From NCBI RefSeq assembly GCF_003569765.1, contig NZ_QXMG01000019.1, forward strand, positions 1-64,000: 64,000 bases of DNA. Reading direction: 5' to 3'. The notes beneath the pieces were generated by a model. That model searched no databases. It was given only the letters and a program-made list of their open reading frames with translations, and was not told the DNA's origin. How positions within the stretch are numbered: position 1 is the stretch's first letter; the number at the start of each line of letters is the position of its first letter. Made by a program: the position numbers and the translations under genes. The DNA is from Caldimonas tepidiphila. Lineage in GTDB: Bacteria; Pseudomonadota; Gammaproteobacteria; Burkholderiales; Burkholderiaceae_C. Positions 1-11,475 of the stretch are shown here, one piece after another.

Positions 1-459
1 AGCATGACCGGCACGCAGATGCAGCACGTCATCTACAAGGAGACGTCGATGCTCTACACCGGCGTGGCCAACGGCGAGCTGAACTTCGCGCTCGGCTCGC
101 TCGCCACCGCCGGCCCAATGATGCGCGCGGGCAAGATCAAGTTCCTCGCCGTCACCGCGCCCAAGCGCCACCCCGCCTTCCCCGACGTGCCGACGGTGGC
201 CGAGTCGGGCGGGCCGGCGAACTACGAGCTGACGGGCTGGACGACGATCGCGGCGCCCAAGGGCGTGCCCAAGGCGGTGGCGGACAAGATCCAGAAGGAC
301 GTGGAGGCTGCGCTGGCCGAGCCCGACGTCAAGGAGCGCTACGCCGCCTTCGGCTACGACAGCTTCCCGACCACGCCGCAGCTCTTCAACGCCTTCGTCG
401 CGGCCGAATCGGCCAAGTACAAGGACGTGATCCGGCGCGCCGACGTGGCGCTGGACTGA
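1..459 (+). CDS. Bug-family (TctC-like) solute-binding protein, C-terminal part
   Basis: This is the last 152 residues of a protein whose start lies before the window. The visible part matches the C-terminal lobe of Bug/TctC periplasmic binding proteins: it has the family sequence FLAVTAPKRHPAFPDVPTVA, followed by a GWTTIAAPKGVPKAVADKI segment. Family members bind small carboxylates for tripartite tricarboxylate transporters, but many are orphans without membrane subunits, and none are visible here. It ends 23 bp before the DUF1932 oxidoreductase and may be the first visible gene of the protocatechuate operon. The ligand is unknown. Confidence 0.88.
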   Translation, partial: SMTGTQMQHVIYKETSMLYTGVANGELNFALGSLATAGPMMRAGKIKFLAVTAPKRHPAFPDVPTVAESGGPANYELTGWTTIAAPKGVPKAVADKIQKDVEAALAEPDVKERYAAFGYDSFPTTPQLFNAFVAAESAKYKDVIRRADVALD

Positions 460-482
460 TTCCGCTGCAAGGAAGCCACTCC

Positions 483-1415
483 ATGAATCCCCTGCAATGG
501 AAGGTCGGCCTCGTCGGCTACGGCGAGGTCGGCCGCATCCTGGCCGAGGACCTGCGCGCGCAGGGCGTCGGCGTCTCGGCCTACGACCTGAAGCTCGACC
601 GCGACGAGACCGCGGGCGCGCTGCGCGAGCATGCAGCCGCCCACTGCGTGCGGCTCGTAGGCTCGCACGCCGAGCTTGCGGCACGCAGCGACTTCGTCGT
701 CAGCGCGGTGACCGCGAGCCAGGCGGTGCCGGTGGCCGAGGCCTGCGCGCCGGCAGTGCGGCAAGGGGCCTTCTTCCTCGACTTCAACTCGGCCTCGCCC
801 GGCGCCAAGCAGCGTGCGGCCGCGCTGATCGACGCGGCCGGCGGCCGCTACGTCGAGGGCGCGGTGATGACCTCGATCCCGCCCTACCGCATCAGGGTGC
901 CGCTGCTGCTCGGCGGCGCCTCGGCGGCGGAGCTCGCGCCGCTCCTGAACACGCTCGGCTTCGACGCCAAGGTCGCGAGCGAGAAGCTCGGCGTCGCGTC
1001 GGCGACCAAGATGTGCCGCAGCGTGATGATCAAGGGCCTGGAGGCCATGGTCATCGAGAGTTTCACCGCCGCGCGCCACTACGGCGTCGAGGACGCGGTG
1101 ATCGCGTCGCTGCAGGAGACCTTCCCCGGCATCGACTGGGAGAAGCAGGCCGCCTACTTCTTCCAGCGCGTCATCGAGCACGGCCGCCGACGCAGCGAAG
1201 AGGTGCGCGAGGTCGCCGAGACGGTGCGCGACGCCGGGCTCGAGCCCTGGTCCGCCGCCGGCACCGCCGAGCGCCAGGCCTGGGTGGCCGATCTCGCCGA
1301 CGCGGGCCTGTTCGGGCCGAAGGGCACGCAGGAGTTCGCGCGCAGCCCCGACTGGCGCACCGAGGCCGACCGCATCCTGGGCCATGTGCGCACCCCCGCA
1401 TCCAACAAGGACTGA
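483..1415 (+). CDS. NAD(P)-dependent oxidoreductase with DUF1932 domain
   Basis: The protein has 310 aa. A Rossmann dinucleotide-binding motif GYGEVG lies near residues 12-17, as in 6-phosphogluconate/3-hydroxyisobutyrate dehydrogenases. The C-terminal half has the DUF1932-type helical region (TKMCRSVMIKGLEAM and a long amphipathic stretch). It is followed after only 4 bp by the 2-pyrone-4,6-dicarboxylate hydrolase gene, so a role in the protocatechuate 4,5-pathway or in processing a side product is inferred. The substrate cannot be told from sequence. A start at 483 fits; it follows an AAGGAAG-like ribosome site at 470-476. Confidence 0.82.
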   Translation: MNPLQWKVGLVGYGEVGRILAEDLRAQGVGVSAYDLKLDRDETAGALREHAAAHCVRLVGSHAELAARSDFVVSAVTASQAVPVAEACAPAVRQGAFFLDFNSASPGAKQRAAALIDAAGGRYVEGAVMTSIPPYRIRVPLLLGGASAAELAPLLNTLGFDAKVASEKLGVASATKMCRSVMIKGLEAMVIESFTAARHYGVEDAVIASLQETFPGIDWEKQAAYFFQRVIEHGRRRSEEVREVAETVRDAGLEPWSAAGTAERQAWVADLADAGLFGPKGTQEFARSPDWRTEADRILGHVRTPASNKD

Positions 1416-1419
1416 ATCC

Positions 1420-4593
<3,174 letters not shown>

Positions 4594-4716
4594 CGCGGGG
4601 ACGGGCGCGCGAAAGCGCCCCTCCCCCGATGCCACGCGCCCCATCCACCGCCGGCCTGCCCTCTTCCCTGCGAGGACGGCGGGCCGCGTCCCCGTGATAC
4701 CGGAGAAACGCCCCCC

Positions 4717-5703
4717 ATGACCCCGCGCAAAGTCGGCCCCTTCAGCGTTCGGCCCATCGGCCTCGGCTGCATGAACCTCAGCCACGCCTACGGCGTGCCG
4801 CCCTCGCCCGAGGCGGGCGAGGCGCTGCTGCGGCGCGCGCTCGAGCTCGGCGTCGACTTCTTCGACACCGCCGCGCTCTACGGCTTCGGCGCCAACGAGG
4901 AGCTGGTCGGCCGGGTGCTCGGCCCCCACCGCTCGCGCTTCGTGCTGGCGAGCAAGTGCGGCATGACGGGCGTGGACGGCAAGCGTGTGATCGACGGTCG
5001 GCCCGAGACGCTCAAGCACACCTGCGAAGAGGCGCTGCGGCGGCTGCGCACGGACGTGATCGACCTGTATTACCTGCACCGCTGGGACCGGCAGGTGCCG
5101 ATCGAGGACAGCGTCGGCGCGCTCGCCGACCTGGTGCGCGAGGGCAAGATCCGCGCGATCGGCCTGTCCGAGGTCTCGGCCGCGACGCTGCGGCGCGCGC
5201 ACGCGGTGCACCCGATCGCCGCGGTGCAGACCGAGTACTCGCTGTGGACGCGCAATGCCGAGATCGCGGTGCTCGAGGCCTGCCGCGAGCTCGGCGCCGC
5301 CTTCGTCGCCTTCAGCCCGCTGGCGCGCGGCTTCCTCGGCGGCGCGCTGCGCGACGTGTCGGGCTTCGACGCGAAGGACATCCGCCGCGCGATGCCGCGC
5401 TTCTTCCCCGACAACTATGCGCAGAACCTGAAGCTGCTCGACGGCTTCGAGGCGCTCGCGCGCGAGGCCGGCTGCACCCCGGCGCAGCTCGCGCTCGCGT
5501 GGCTGCTCGCGCAAGGGGAGCACGTCGTGCCGATCCCGGGCACGACGCGCATCGCGCACCTGGAGGAGAACTTCGCCGCCGCGTCGCTGCGCATCGACGC
5601 GGCGCTGCTCGAGCGCGCGGGCGCGCTCCTCAACCGGCACACGGTGGCCGGGCCGCGCTACCCGGCCGCCACGCAGCAGGAGATCGACACCGAGGAGTTC
5701 TGA
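4717..5703 (+). CDS. Aldo/keto reductase
   Basis: This 328-aa protein has the (beta/alpha)8 aldo/keto reductase signatures. The catalytic Asp and Tyr are in DFFDTAALYGFG, the Lys in LASKCGM and the His in DLYYLHRWD. The C-terminal cofactor region VPIPGTTRIAHLEEN is typical of NADP-dependent AKRs related to YhdN/AKR13. The ATG at 4717 follows CGGAGAAA. It lies 123 bp after pmdC on the same strand and may be part of the aromatic operon, but the substrate (an aldehyde or ketone) is unknown. Confidence 0.88.
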   Translation: MTPRKVGPFSVRPIGLGCMNLSHAYGVPPSPEAGEALLRRALELGVDFFDTAALYGFGANEELVGRVLGPHRSRFVLASKCGMTGVDGKRVIDGRPETLKHTCEEALRRLRTDVIDLYYLHRWDRQVPIEDSVGALADLVREGKIRAIGLSEVSAATLRRAHAVHPIAAVQTEYSLWTRNAEIAVLEACRELGAAFVAFSPLARGFLGGALRDVSGFDAKDIRRAMPRFFPDNYAQNLKLLDGFEALAREAGCTPAQLALAWLLAQGEHVVPIPGTTRIAHLEENFAAASLRIDAALLERAGALLNRHTVAGPRYPAATQQEIDTEEF

Positions 5704-5815
5704 ACCGAAGCGGCGTCCCCCACGACCGCCGCCCCCGATCCGGCCCGTCGCCCCGCGCACGGCCACAACCGCCCCCGCTGCGCCCCGGCGCAGCTTGATC
5801 GACGAGAGGTATTCC

Positions 5816-6826
5816 ATGCATGCGAAGAAGTCTCCTTCCTCCTCCGGCCTGACGCGGCGCGCGCTGCTCGGCGCGGCCGCCGCCGGCACGGGACTCGCCG
5901 TGCTGCCGGGCGCCGCCCTCGCGCAGGCGAACTTCCCGAGCAAGCCGATCACGCTGATGGTGCCCTTCGCGCCGGGCGGCATCGCCGACATCACGGCCCG
6001 GGCGGTCGCCGAGGCGATGGGCAAGACGCTGGGCCAGACCATCGTCATCGACAACCGGCCGAGCGCCGGCAGCATCGTCGCGACCCAGGCGGTGGCGAAG
6101 GCGCAGCCCGACGGCCACACGCTGCTGCTGATGAGCAACGCCAACGCCGTCAGCGAAGGCCTGTTCAAGAAGCTGCCCTACGACATCACCAAGGACGTGG
6201 TGCCGGTCACGACGCTCGGCTTCTTCGACCTGGTGCTCGCGGTGGACGCCAACTCGCGCTTCAAGTCGCTGAAGGACCTGGTGGCCTACGCCAAGGCCAA
6301 CCCCGGCAAGCTGACGATCGGCACGATCGCGATCGGCTCGACGCAGCACCTCTCGGCCGAGCTGTTCAAGACGCGCGCCGGCATCGATGCGCTGGTGGTG
6401 CCCTACAAGGCCTCGCCGGCAGTGCTGACCGCGCTGCGCTCGGGCGAGATCGATGTCGCCTTCGAGATCCTCGGGCCGACGCTGCCGCAGATCACCGGGG
6501 GCGCGGTGCGCGCGCTGGCCGTGACCTCGTCCAGGCGCAACGCGACGCTGCCGGACGTGCCGACGGTGCAGGAGGCGGGCGTGCCGCAGTACGACGTCGC
6601 GTCGTGGAACGCGCTGGCCGCCCCGGCCGGCACGCCCAAGGCGGTGATCGACAAGCTCAACGCCGCGGCGCGCGAGGCGGTGGCTTCGCCCGCGGTGCAG
6701 CAGCGCATGAAGGAGCTCGGCATGCGCGGCCAGACCGGCACGCCGGCCGAGCAGCAGGCCCTGCTCGCCAGCGAGATCAAGCGCTGGCGCGAGGTCATCA
6801 CCGCGGCGAAGATCCAGCCGGAGTGA
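5816..6826 (+). CDS. Bug-family tripartite tricarboxylate transporter substrate-binding protein
   Basis: This is a complete 336-aa periplasmic binding protein. The N terminus has a twin-arginine-like signal (TRRALLG followed by a hydrophobic stretch ending ALA-QA near residue 38). The mature part has the family motif PFAPGGIADITAR, the GTIAIGSTQHLSAELFK ligand-loop region and LPDVPTVQEAG. A TTG 21 bp upstream is in frame, but ATG at 5816 is chosen because GAGAGG (5803-5808) precedes it. No TctA/TctB membrane genes are nearby. It ends at a strong terminator, and is plausibly the last gene of the pmd-AKR transcription unit, scavenging an aromatic acid or carboxylate. Confidence 0.9.
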   Translation: MHAKKSPSSSGLTRRALLGAAAAGTGLAVLPGAALAQANFPSKPITLMVPFAPGGIADITARAVAEAMGKTLGQTIVIDNRPSAGSIVATQAVAKAQPDGHTLLLMSNANAVSEGLFKKLPYDITKDVVPVTTLGFFDLVLAVDANSRFKSLKDLVAYAKANPGKLTIGTIAIGSTQHLSAELFKTRAGIDALVVPYKASPAVLTALRSGEIDVAFEILGPTLPQITGGAVRALAVTSSRRNATLPDVPTVQEAGVPQYDVASWNALAAPAGTPKAVIDKLNAAAREAVASPAVQQRMKELGMRGQTGTPAEQQALLASEIKRWREVITAAKIQPE

Positions 6827-6851
6827 AGCCGCCCCGCCGGGCAGCATGAGG

Positions 6852-6882
6852 AAGGGGCCGCGCTTGCGGCCCCTTCTTCTTT
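6852..6882 (+). terminator. Rho-independent terminator after the Bug gene
   Basis: A perfect 10-bp stem, AAGGGGCCGC/GCGGCCCCTT (6852-6861 and 6866-6875), with a GCTT loop is followed by CTTCTTT. It lies 25 bp after the Bug stop codon and closes the first operon. Confidence 0.88.
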
Positions 6883-6991
6883 GAGCGACGCGTTGCGGCC
6901 CCAGCACGCCGCCAGGCTCGCAAGCCCGAAGCCGAAGCAGGCCGATCGCGCGATCGGTGCCGGTTTCCGGACATAAGTCACGACGCAGGAC

Positions 6992-7019
6992 TCAAGAAAC
7001 GAGTCCGCCTTGCCGAATC
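6992..7019 (+). promoter_or_regulatory. Candidate sigma-28 (FliA) promoter of the first chemoreceptor gene
   Basis: TCAAGAAA at 6992-6999 and GCCGAATC at 7012-7019 are separated by 12 nt. The FliA consensus is TAAAGTTT-N11-GCCGATAA, so the -10 matches strongly (GCCGA) and the -35 partly (T-AAG). It lies about 105 bp before the chemoreceptor ATG, and the other chemoreceptor in this window has an even better copy. A GGACTC-N7-GAGTCC inverted repeat (6988-7006) overlaps the -35. Confidence 0.5.
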
Positions 7020-7124
7020 AGATCGACCGGTCTTTGACGAAGATCAATCTTTGCGCGCAAAAGCGGGCCGCGCCCACCACCGGCTGCATCCCGGCTCCCC
7101 CACAGGAAAGAAGGCGTCTAGGAA

Positions 7125-8747
7125 ATGGCACTCGCCGACATGAAAATCTCCACCCGGCTCACGCTGGGCTTCGCCGCGATGTTCGCGCTGATCGCACTGA
7201 TCGGCGCGGTCGCGATCCTGAAGGTCAACCGCGTGGACGCACTGTTCGAGCTCGCGCTCGAGGACCGCTACCCGAAGATCCAGCAGTTCCAGGCGGTCAA
7301 GGCCAACGCCGACGAGATGGCGCGTTCGTTGCGCAACCTCTTCATCATGACCGACCCGGCGCAGATCGAGGGAGAGTACGCCTCGATCCGCAAGAACGGC
7401 GAGGAAATCGACGCGCTGCTCGCCAAGCTGGAGGGCATCATGAGCACCCCGAAGGGCAAGGAAGGGTTCGCGAAGCTCAAGGCGGCTCGCGACGCCTACC
7501 TCGTGCCGCGCGACAAGCTCCTCGCCACGCTGAAGGCGGGCCAGGTCGACGAGGCGCGGCGCCTGCTGCTCGAGGAGATGCGACCCCGCCAACTGGAATA
7601 CATGGCCGTGCTCGACCTGCAGATCGAGATCGGCAACAAGCTGATGGCGGACGCCGCGCTGGCCGCAGAAGCCGAGGTCAACAACACGCGCAACATCGTC
7701 GCCGCGCTGCTGGCGCTGGCCGCGGCGCTCGCCGGCTTCATCGGCTGGTCGGTGCAGCGCGCCACCGTCGCGCCGCTGAACCACGCGGTGGAGATCGCCC
7801 GAGGCGTGGCCGCCGGCGACCTGTCGATGCAGATCCGCGCCGAGGGCCGCAACGAGACCGCGCAGCTACTGGCCGCGCTCGACGAGATGAAGAGCCGCCT
7901 CGCGGCGATCGTCGGCGAGGTGCGCGACGGCGCCGAGGGCGTGGCCACCGCGTCGGCGCAGATCGCGTCGGGCAACAGCGACCTGTCCGCGCGCACCGAG
8001 CAGCAGGCGAGCGCGCTGGAGGAGACCGCCGCGTCGATGGAGCAGCTCGCGAGCACCGTGAAGGCCAACGCCGACAACGCGCAGCTCGCCAACCAGCTCG
8101 CGATGGCCGCGTCGTCGGTGGCCGCGCAGGGCGGCGAGGCGGTCGGCCAAGTGGTCGAGACGATGCGCGGCATCAGCGAGAGCTCGCGCAAGATCGCCGA
8201 CATCATCGGCGTGATCGACGGCATCGCCTTCCAGACCAACATCCTCGCGCTCAACGCGGCGGTGGAGGCCGCGCGCGCCGGCGAGCAGGGCCGCGGCTTC
8301 GCGGTGGTCGCCGGCGAGGTGCGCACGCTCGCGCAACGCAGCGCCGAGGCGGCGCGCGAGATCAAGTCGTTGATCACGTCCAGCGTCGAGCGCGTCGAGC
8401 AGGGCACCGCGCAGGTCGACCAGGCCGGCGCGACGATCGGCGAGGTGGTGGCCTCGATCCGCCGCGTCACCGACGTAGTCGGCGAGATCAGCGCCGCGAG
8501 CAGCGAGCAGAGCGCCGGCGTCGCGCAGGTCGGCGAGGCGGTGGCGCAGATGGACCGCTCCACGCAGCAGAACGCGGCGCTGGTCGAGCAGTCGGCCGCC
8601 GCGTCGGAGAGCCTGAAGCAGCAGGCGGGGCAGCTGGTGCAGGCGGTCGCGGTGTTCCGCCTCGCCGGCAGCGGCAGCCACGCGCCGGCCGCGCCCGCCA
8701 CCGGCAGCGTGGGCGCCGGCGCCGGGCGGGAGTGGATCGCCGCCTGA
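7125..8747 (+). CDS. Methyl-accepting chemotaxis protein (four-helix-bundle sensor)
   Basis: This 540-aa inner-membrane chemoreceptor has TM1 near residues 12-31, a helical periplasmic sensor of about 155 residues resembling 4HB_MCP, and TM2 near 188-208. A HAMP domain follows, then a long cytoplasmic signalling coiled coil. The highly conserved hairpin tip ([21 protein letters not shown]) is near residues 367-387, with Phe at 369. It would signal to CheA/CheW. It lacks an obvious xWxxF tail for CheR tethering. The gene is monocistronic: it follows a terminator and ends 3 bp from the convergent LysR pseudogene. Confidence 0.92.
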   Translation: MALADMKISTRLTLGFAAMFALIALIGAVAILKVNRVDALFELALEDRYPKIQQFQAVKANADEMARSLRNLFIMTDPAQIEGEYASIRKNGEEIDALLAKLEGIMSTPKGKEGFAKLKAARDAYLVPRDKLLATLKAGQVDEARRLLLEEMRPRQLEYMAVLDLQIEIGNKLMADAALAAEAEVNNTRNIVAALLALAAALAGFIGWSVQRATVAPLNHAVEIARGVAAGDLSMQIRAEGRNETAQLLAALDEMKSRLAAIVGEVRDGAEGVATASAQIASGNSDLSARTEQQASALEETAASMEQLASTVKANADNAQLANQLAMAASSVAAQGGEAVGQVVETMRGISESSRKIADIIGVIDGIAFQTNILALNAAVEAARAGEQGRGFAVVAGEVRTLAQRSAEAAREIKSLITSSVERVEQGTAQVDQAGATIGEVVASIRRVTDVVGEISAASSEQSAGVAQVGEAVAQMDRSTQQNAALVEQSAAASESLKQQAGQLVQAVAVFRLAGSGSHAPAAPATGSVGAGAGREWIAA

Positions 8748-8750
8748 GCC

Positions 8751-9666
8751 TCAGGCCGGCAGCGCCGCCGCGCTCGGCGCGGCGGCCGCCACCGCCTCCA
8801 GCTCGCCGCGCACCCAGCGCTGCACCGGGTCGGCCTGGTGGCGCCGGTGCCAGACCATGTACATCGGCATCGCGGGGCAGTCGAGCGGCACCTCCGCATG
8901 CGCCAGGCCGCGCAGCAGGTCCAAGCAGCCCGGGCAGCGTCGCGAGCATGCGGCTGCCGCAGAGGAAGGGCCGGATGCCGGCGAAGCCGGGCACCTGCAC
9001 CGCGAAGCGCCGCCTCACCCCGCGCTCGGCGAGCACCCGGTCGAGGTCGAGCGCGCGCCGCGGCTCGTAGAGCACGGTGACGTGCTCGGCCTCCAGATAC
9101 TCCCCCAGGTCGCGCGGCGCGTCGCGGCAGCCAGCGTCGTAGAACACCCGGTAGCGGTCCTCGAACAGGCGCTTGAGCAGCATGTCGCTGCCGTCGGGCG
9201 GGCGCGGCGTGACGATCAGCTGGCAGTGCTCCTCGCGCAGCATCTCGGCGGTCGGCGCGTTCGACGCGATCACGCGCAGCACGAGCCCCGGCGCCTGCGC
9301 GCGCAGCCGCCGCAGCAGCGCCGGCAGCAGCAGGTCGCGCTGCAGGTCGTTGGCCGCGACGGTCAGCGTCATCGACAGCGTCGCCGGATCGAACCCGGTG
9401 GCGGTGGCGAAGCCGCGCATCTCGTCGAGCAGCCGCCGCGCGCGCAGTGCCAGCGCCTCGGCATGCGCCGTCGGCACGATGCCGCGGCCGCACTTCACGA
9501 ACAGTGGGTCGCCGACGATCGCGCGCAGCTTGTCGAGCAGGTGGCTCACCGCCGACTGCGTCACGCCGAGCCGCTGCGCGGCGCGCGTCACCGACTTCTC
9601 CTCGATCACCGCCAGCAGCAGTTGCAGCAGCCGTCCGTCGAGGTCCAAATGATCGAACTTGCTCAT
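8751..9666 (-). pseudogene. LysR-family regulator gene interrupted by a frameshift
   Basis: Reading from ATG at 9666, the protein has a normal LysR helix-turn-helix (VIEEKSVTRAAQRLGVTQSAVSHLLDKL) and effector domain up to PFLCGSRMLATLPG. The frame is then lost at about 8918-8935. A one-base shift restores a normal C terminus (DLLRGLAHAEVPLDCPAMPM, then MVWHRRHQADPVQRWVRGEL) ending at a stop at 8751. One extra base near TTGGACC would explain it. It is divergent from the second ligAB pair and was probably its regulator. It is either a recent pseudogene or a sequencing error; the rest of the gene is intact. Confidence 0.8.
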
Positions 9667-9671
9667 GGATC

Positions 9672-9687
9672 GCATCAGTATCGATGC
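9672..9687. promoter_or_regulatory. Inverted repeat upstream of the LysR gene
   Basis: GCATC-N6-GATGC lies just upstream of the LysR start in the divergent LysR/ligA2 intergenic region. Its position fits autoregulation, but the arms are only 5 bp. Confidence 0.3.
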
Positions 9688-9755
9688 GTTTATCTTTGGC
9701 TCGCCGCCCTGAATACTCCCTGCGGTGCGCAGCCGGACCGCCTCCCGCCCCGGCG

Positions 9756-9769
9756 TTGACACAGGTCAA
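9756..9769. promoter_or_regulatory. TTGAC-N4-GTCAA dyad upstream of the second ligA
   Basis: A perfect 5-bp dyad TTGAC-ACAG-GTCAA lies 14 bp before the ATG of the second alpha subunit and just upstream of its AGGAGAGA ribosome site. It resembles FNR/FixK-class half-sites (TTGA-N6-TCAA), and a LysR-type T-N11-A can also be read in it. It is too close to the ATG for TTGACA to act as a -35 element. Confidence 0.4.
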
Positions 9770-9783
9770 ACCAGGAGAGAGAC

Positions 9784-10131
9784 ATGAGCAAGCCCAAGCG
9801 CGAGATTGAGGGCACGACGATCTTCGACGGCGAGCAGGCCCGCAAGGGCTACGCGCTCAACAAGATGTGCTTCTCGTTCAACGACAAGGAAAACCGCGAG
9901 GCCTTCGTCGCCGACGAGGACGCGTACTGCGCGAAGTACGGCCTGAACGCGCAGCAGCGCGAGGCGATCCGCTCGCGCGACGTGCTCGCGCTGATCGAGG
10001 CCGGCGGCAACGCCTACTACCTCGCGAAGTTCGCCGGCATCTTCGGGCTGGACATGCAGGACATCGGCGCCCAGCAGACGGGCATGAGCAAGGAAGAATT
10101 CAAGGCCCACCTCGTGGCCCAGGGGCAGTGA
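9784..10131 (+). CDS. Second LigA-like extradiol dioxygenase alpha subunit
   Basis: This 115-aa paralogue of PmdA has the same IEGTTIFDGEQARKGYALN start and AGGNAYYLAKFAGIFGLD core, but lacks the long C-terminal tail of the first copy. AGGAGAGA at 9772-9779 precedes the ATG. The stop is followed 2 bp later by the second LigB-like gene. Family knowledge says such alpha subunits pair with class III extradiol dioxygenases. The partner enzyme may act on protocatechuate, gallate or another carboxylated catechol. Confidence 0.88.
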   Translation: MSKPKREIEGTTIFDGEQARKGYALNKMCFSFNDKENREAFVADEDAYCAKYGLNAQQREAIRSRDVLALIEAGGNAYYLAKFAGIFGLDMQDIGAQQTGMSKEEFKAHLVAQGQ

Positions 10132-10133
10132 AC

Positions 10134-10970
10134 ATGGCGAAGATCATCGGCGGCATCACCACCTCCCACGTGCCCGCGATCGGCAGCGCGATCGCGCGCA
10201 AGGTGCAGCACGAGCCCTACTGGAAACCCTTCTTCGACGGCTTCATCCCGGTGCGCCAGTGGCTGGCCGAGGTGAAGCCGACCACGGTCGTGGTGGTCTA
10301 CAACGACCACGGCCTGAACTTCTTCCTCGATAGCATGCCGACCTTCGCGGTGGGCTGCGCACCCGAGTACCGCAATGCCGACGAGGGCTGGGGCATCCCG
10401 CAGGTGCCGCCCTTCCCCGGGCAGCTCGACCTGTCCTGGCACCTGGTCGAGTCGCTGGTCGACGAGGAGTTCGACCCGGTGACCTGCCAGGAGATGCTGG
10501 TCGACCACGCCTTCACGCTGCCGATGGCGCTGCTGTGGCCGCAGCAGGACTGGCCGGTGAAAGTGGTGCCGGTGTGCATCAACACGGTGCAGGCGCCGCT
10601 GCCCTCGGCGCGGCGCTGCTGGAAGCTCGGCGAGGCGATCGGCCGCGCCGTGCAGTCCTGGCAGGCCGACGAGCGGGTGCTGGTGCTCGGCACCGGCGGG
10701 CTGTCGCACCAGCTCGACGGCCGCCGCGCCGGCTTCATCAACAAGGAATTCGACCTGAAGTTCATGCGCAGCATGAGCGAGGACCCGACGTGGGCGACAC
10801 GGTTCTCCACCGAGGACCTGGTCGAGCACGCCGGCACGCAGGGGATCGAGCTGCTGATGTGGCTGACGACGCGCGCCGCGCTCCGCGGCGAGGTGCGCAA
10901 GCTGCACGAGAACTACCACATCCCGATCTCGAACACGGCCGCTGGCCTGATGCTGTTCGAGAACCGCTGA
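10134..10970 (+). CDS. Second LigB-like class III extradiol dioxygenase catalytic subunit
   Basis: The protein has 278 aa. All catalytic positions of LigB are kept: His12 (TTSHVPAIG), His59 (VYNDHG), His192 (GTGGLSHQL) and Glu239 (GIELLMW). It differs from the first copy across much of the middle of the protein (for example ARKVQHEPYWKPFF and the QVPPFPGQLDLSWHL segment), so it is a diverged paralogue and not a recent duplication. It forms a two-gene unit with its alpha subunit, with a broken LysR gene divergent. Substrate preference (protocatechuate, gallate or a methylated analogue) cannot be assigned. Confidence 0.88.
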   Translation: MAKIIGGITTSHVPAIGSAIARKVQHEPYWKPFFDGFIPVRQWLAEVKPTTVVVVYNDHGLNFFLDSMPTFAVGCAPEYRNADEGWGIPQVPPFPGQLDLSWHLVESLVDEEFDPVTCQEMLVDHAFTLPMALLWPQQDWPVKVVPVCINTVQAPLPSARRCWKLGEAIGRAVQSWQADERVLVLGTGGLSHQLDGRRAGFINKEFDLKFMRSMSEDPTWATRFSTEDLVEHAGTQGIELLMWLTTRAALRGEVRKLHENYHIPISNTAAGLMLFENR

Positions 10971-11475
10971 GCGTCGCGCCCGCCCCCCGTGCTTCCGGGA
11001 AGCGGGCTTTCGTGCCAGACTTCACGCTCGGCCCCCCGCCTGCGGGGGCCGGCCTGCGGCGCCCTCCCTCCCCCGGAAGATGTCGCGGCGGGGACAGCCC
11101 GGCCCCTTCCCGGCGACGACCCCGATCCCCGCCGCTGCCCAGAACTTCCCTGCATCCTCCCATGAGGAATTTGCATAAGGTGCGCGTTCGGCCGCGTTAC
11201 CTCAGGATTACACTGCCCCTCCGGTTGCCCCCGTCTCGCGCGCACGCAAGTCCACCACCTGCGGCGCCGGGGAGCCGCACCGTGCATCCACCCGATGCAG
11301 CGGTTCCGGCTTCCGGCATCCGGGCCCTACCCTAGGGAGCTCTTACGTAACCCGCTTGAAACCCGTCCGCCTTCGCGGCATTCGGCAAGTCCCGCACACC
11401 TCCGGCCCGCGCCCACCGCCCGTCCCGTCGTCCCGAGGCTTCCCGAATCCCGTGATTCCAACGTTCGGAGAGACC
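10971..11475 (+). other. 505-bp gene-free region before the PEP carboxykinase gene
   Basis: No supported ORF lies here. A GCTTC-CGG-GAAGC hairpin extended by GGG and followed by CTTT (10991-11010) may terminate the second ligAB unit. A second GC hairpin with arms at 11029-11036 and 11044-11051 has no T tract. Nearer the gene, CCCTAGGG (about 11330-11337) resembles half-sites of the CTAGGGT palindromes at 13.8 and 14.2 kb. No convincing -35/-10 pair is evident. The long leader suggests regulated expression of pckG. Confidence 0.4.

Noticed and set aside
9756-9784. TTGACA at 9756 as a -35 element for the second ligA
   Set aside because: A -10 at normal spacing would fall on the ATG; the sequence is better explained as a dyad operator.
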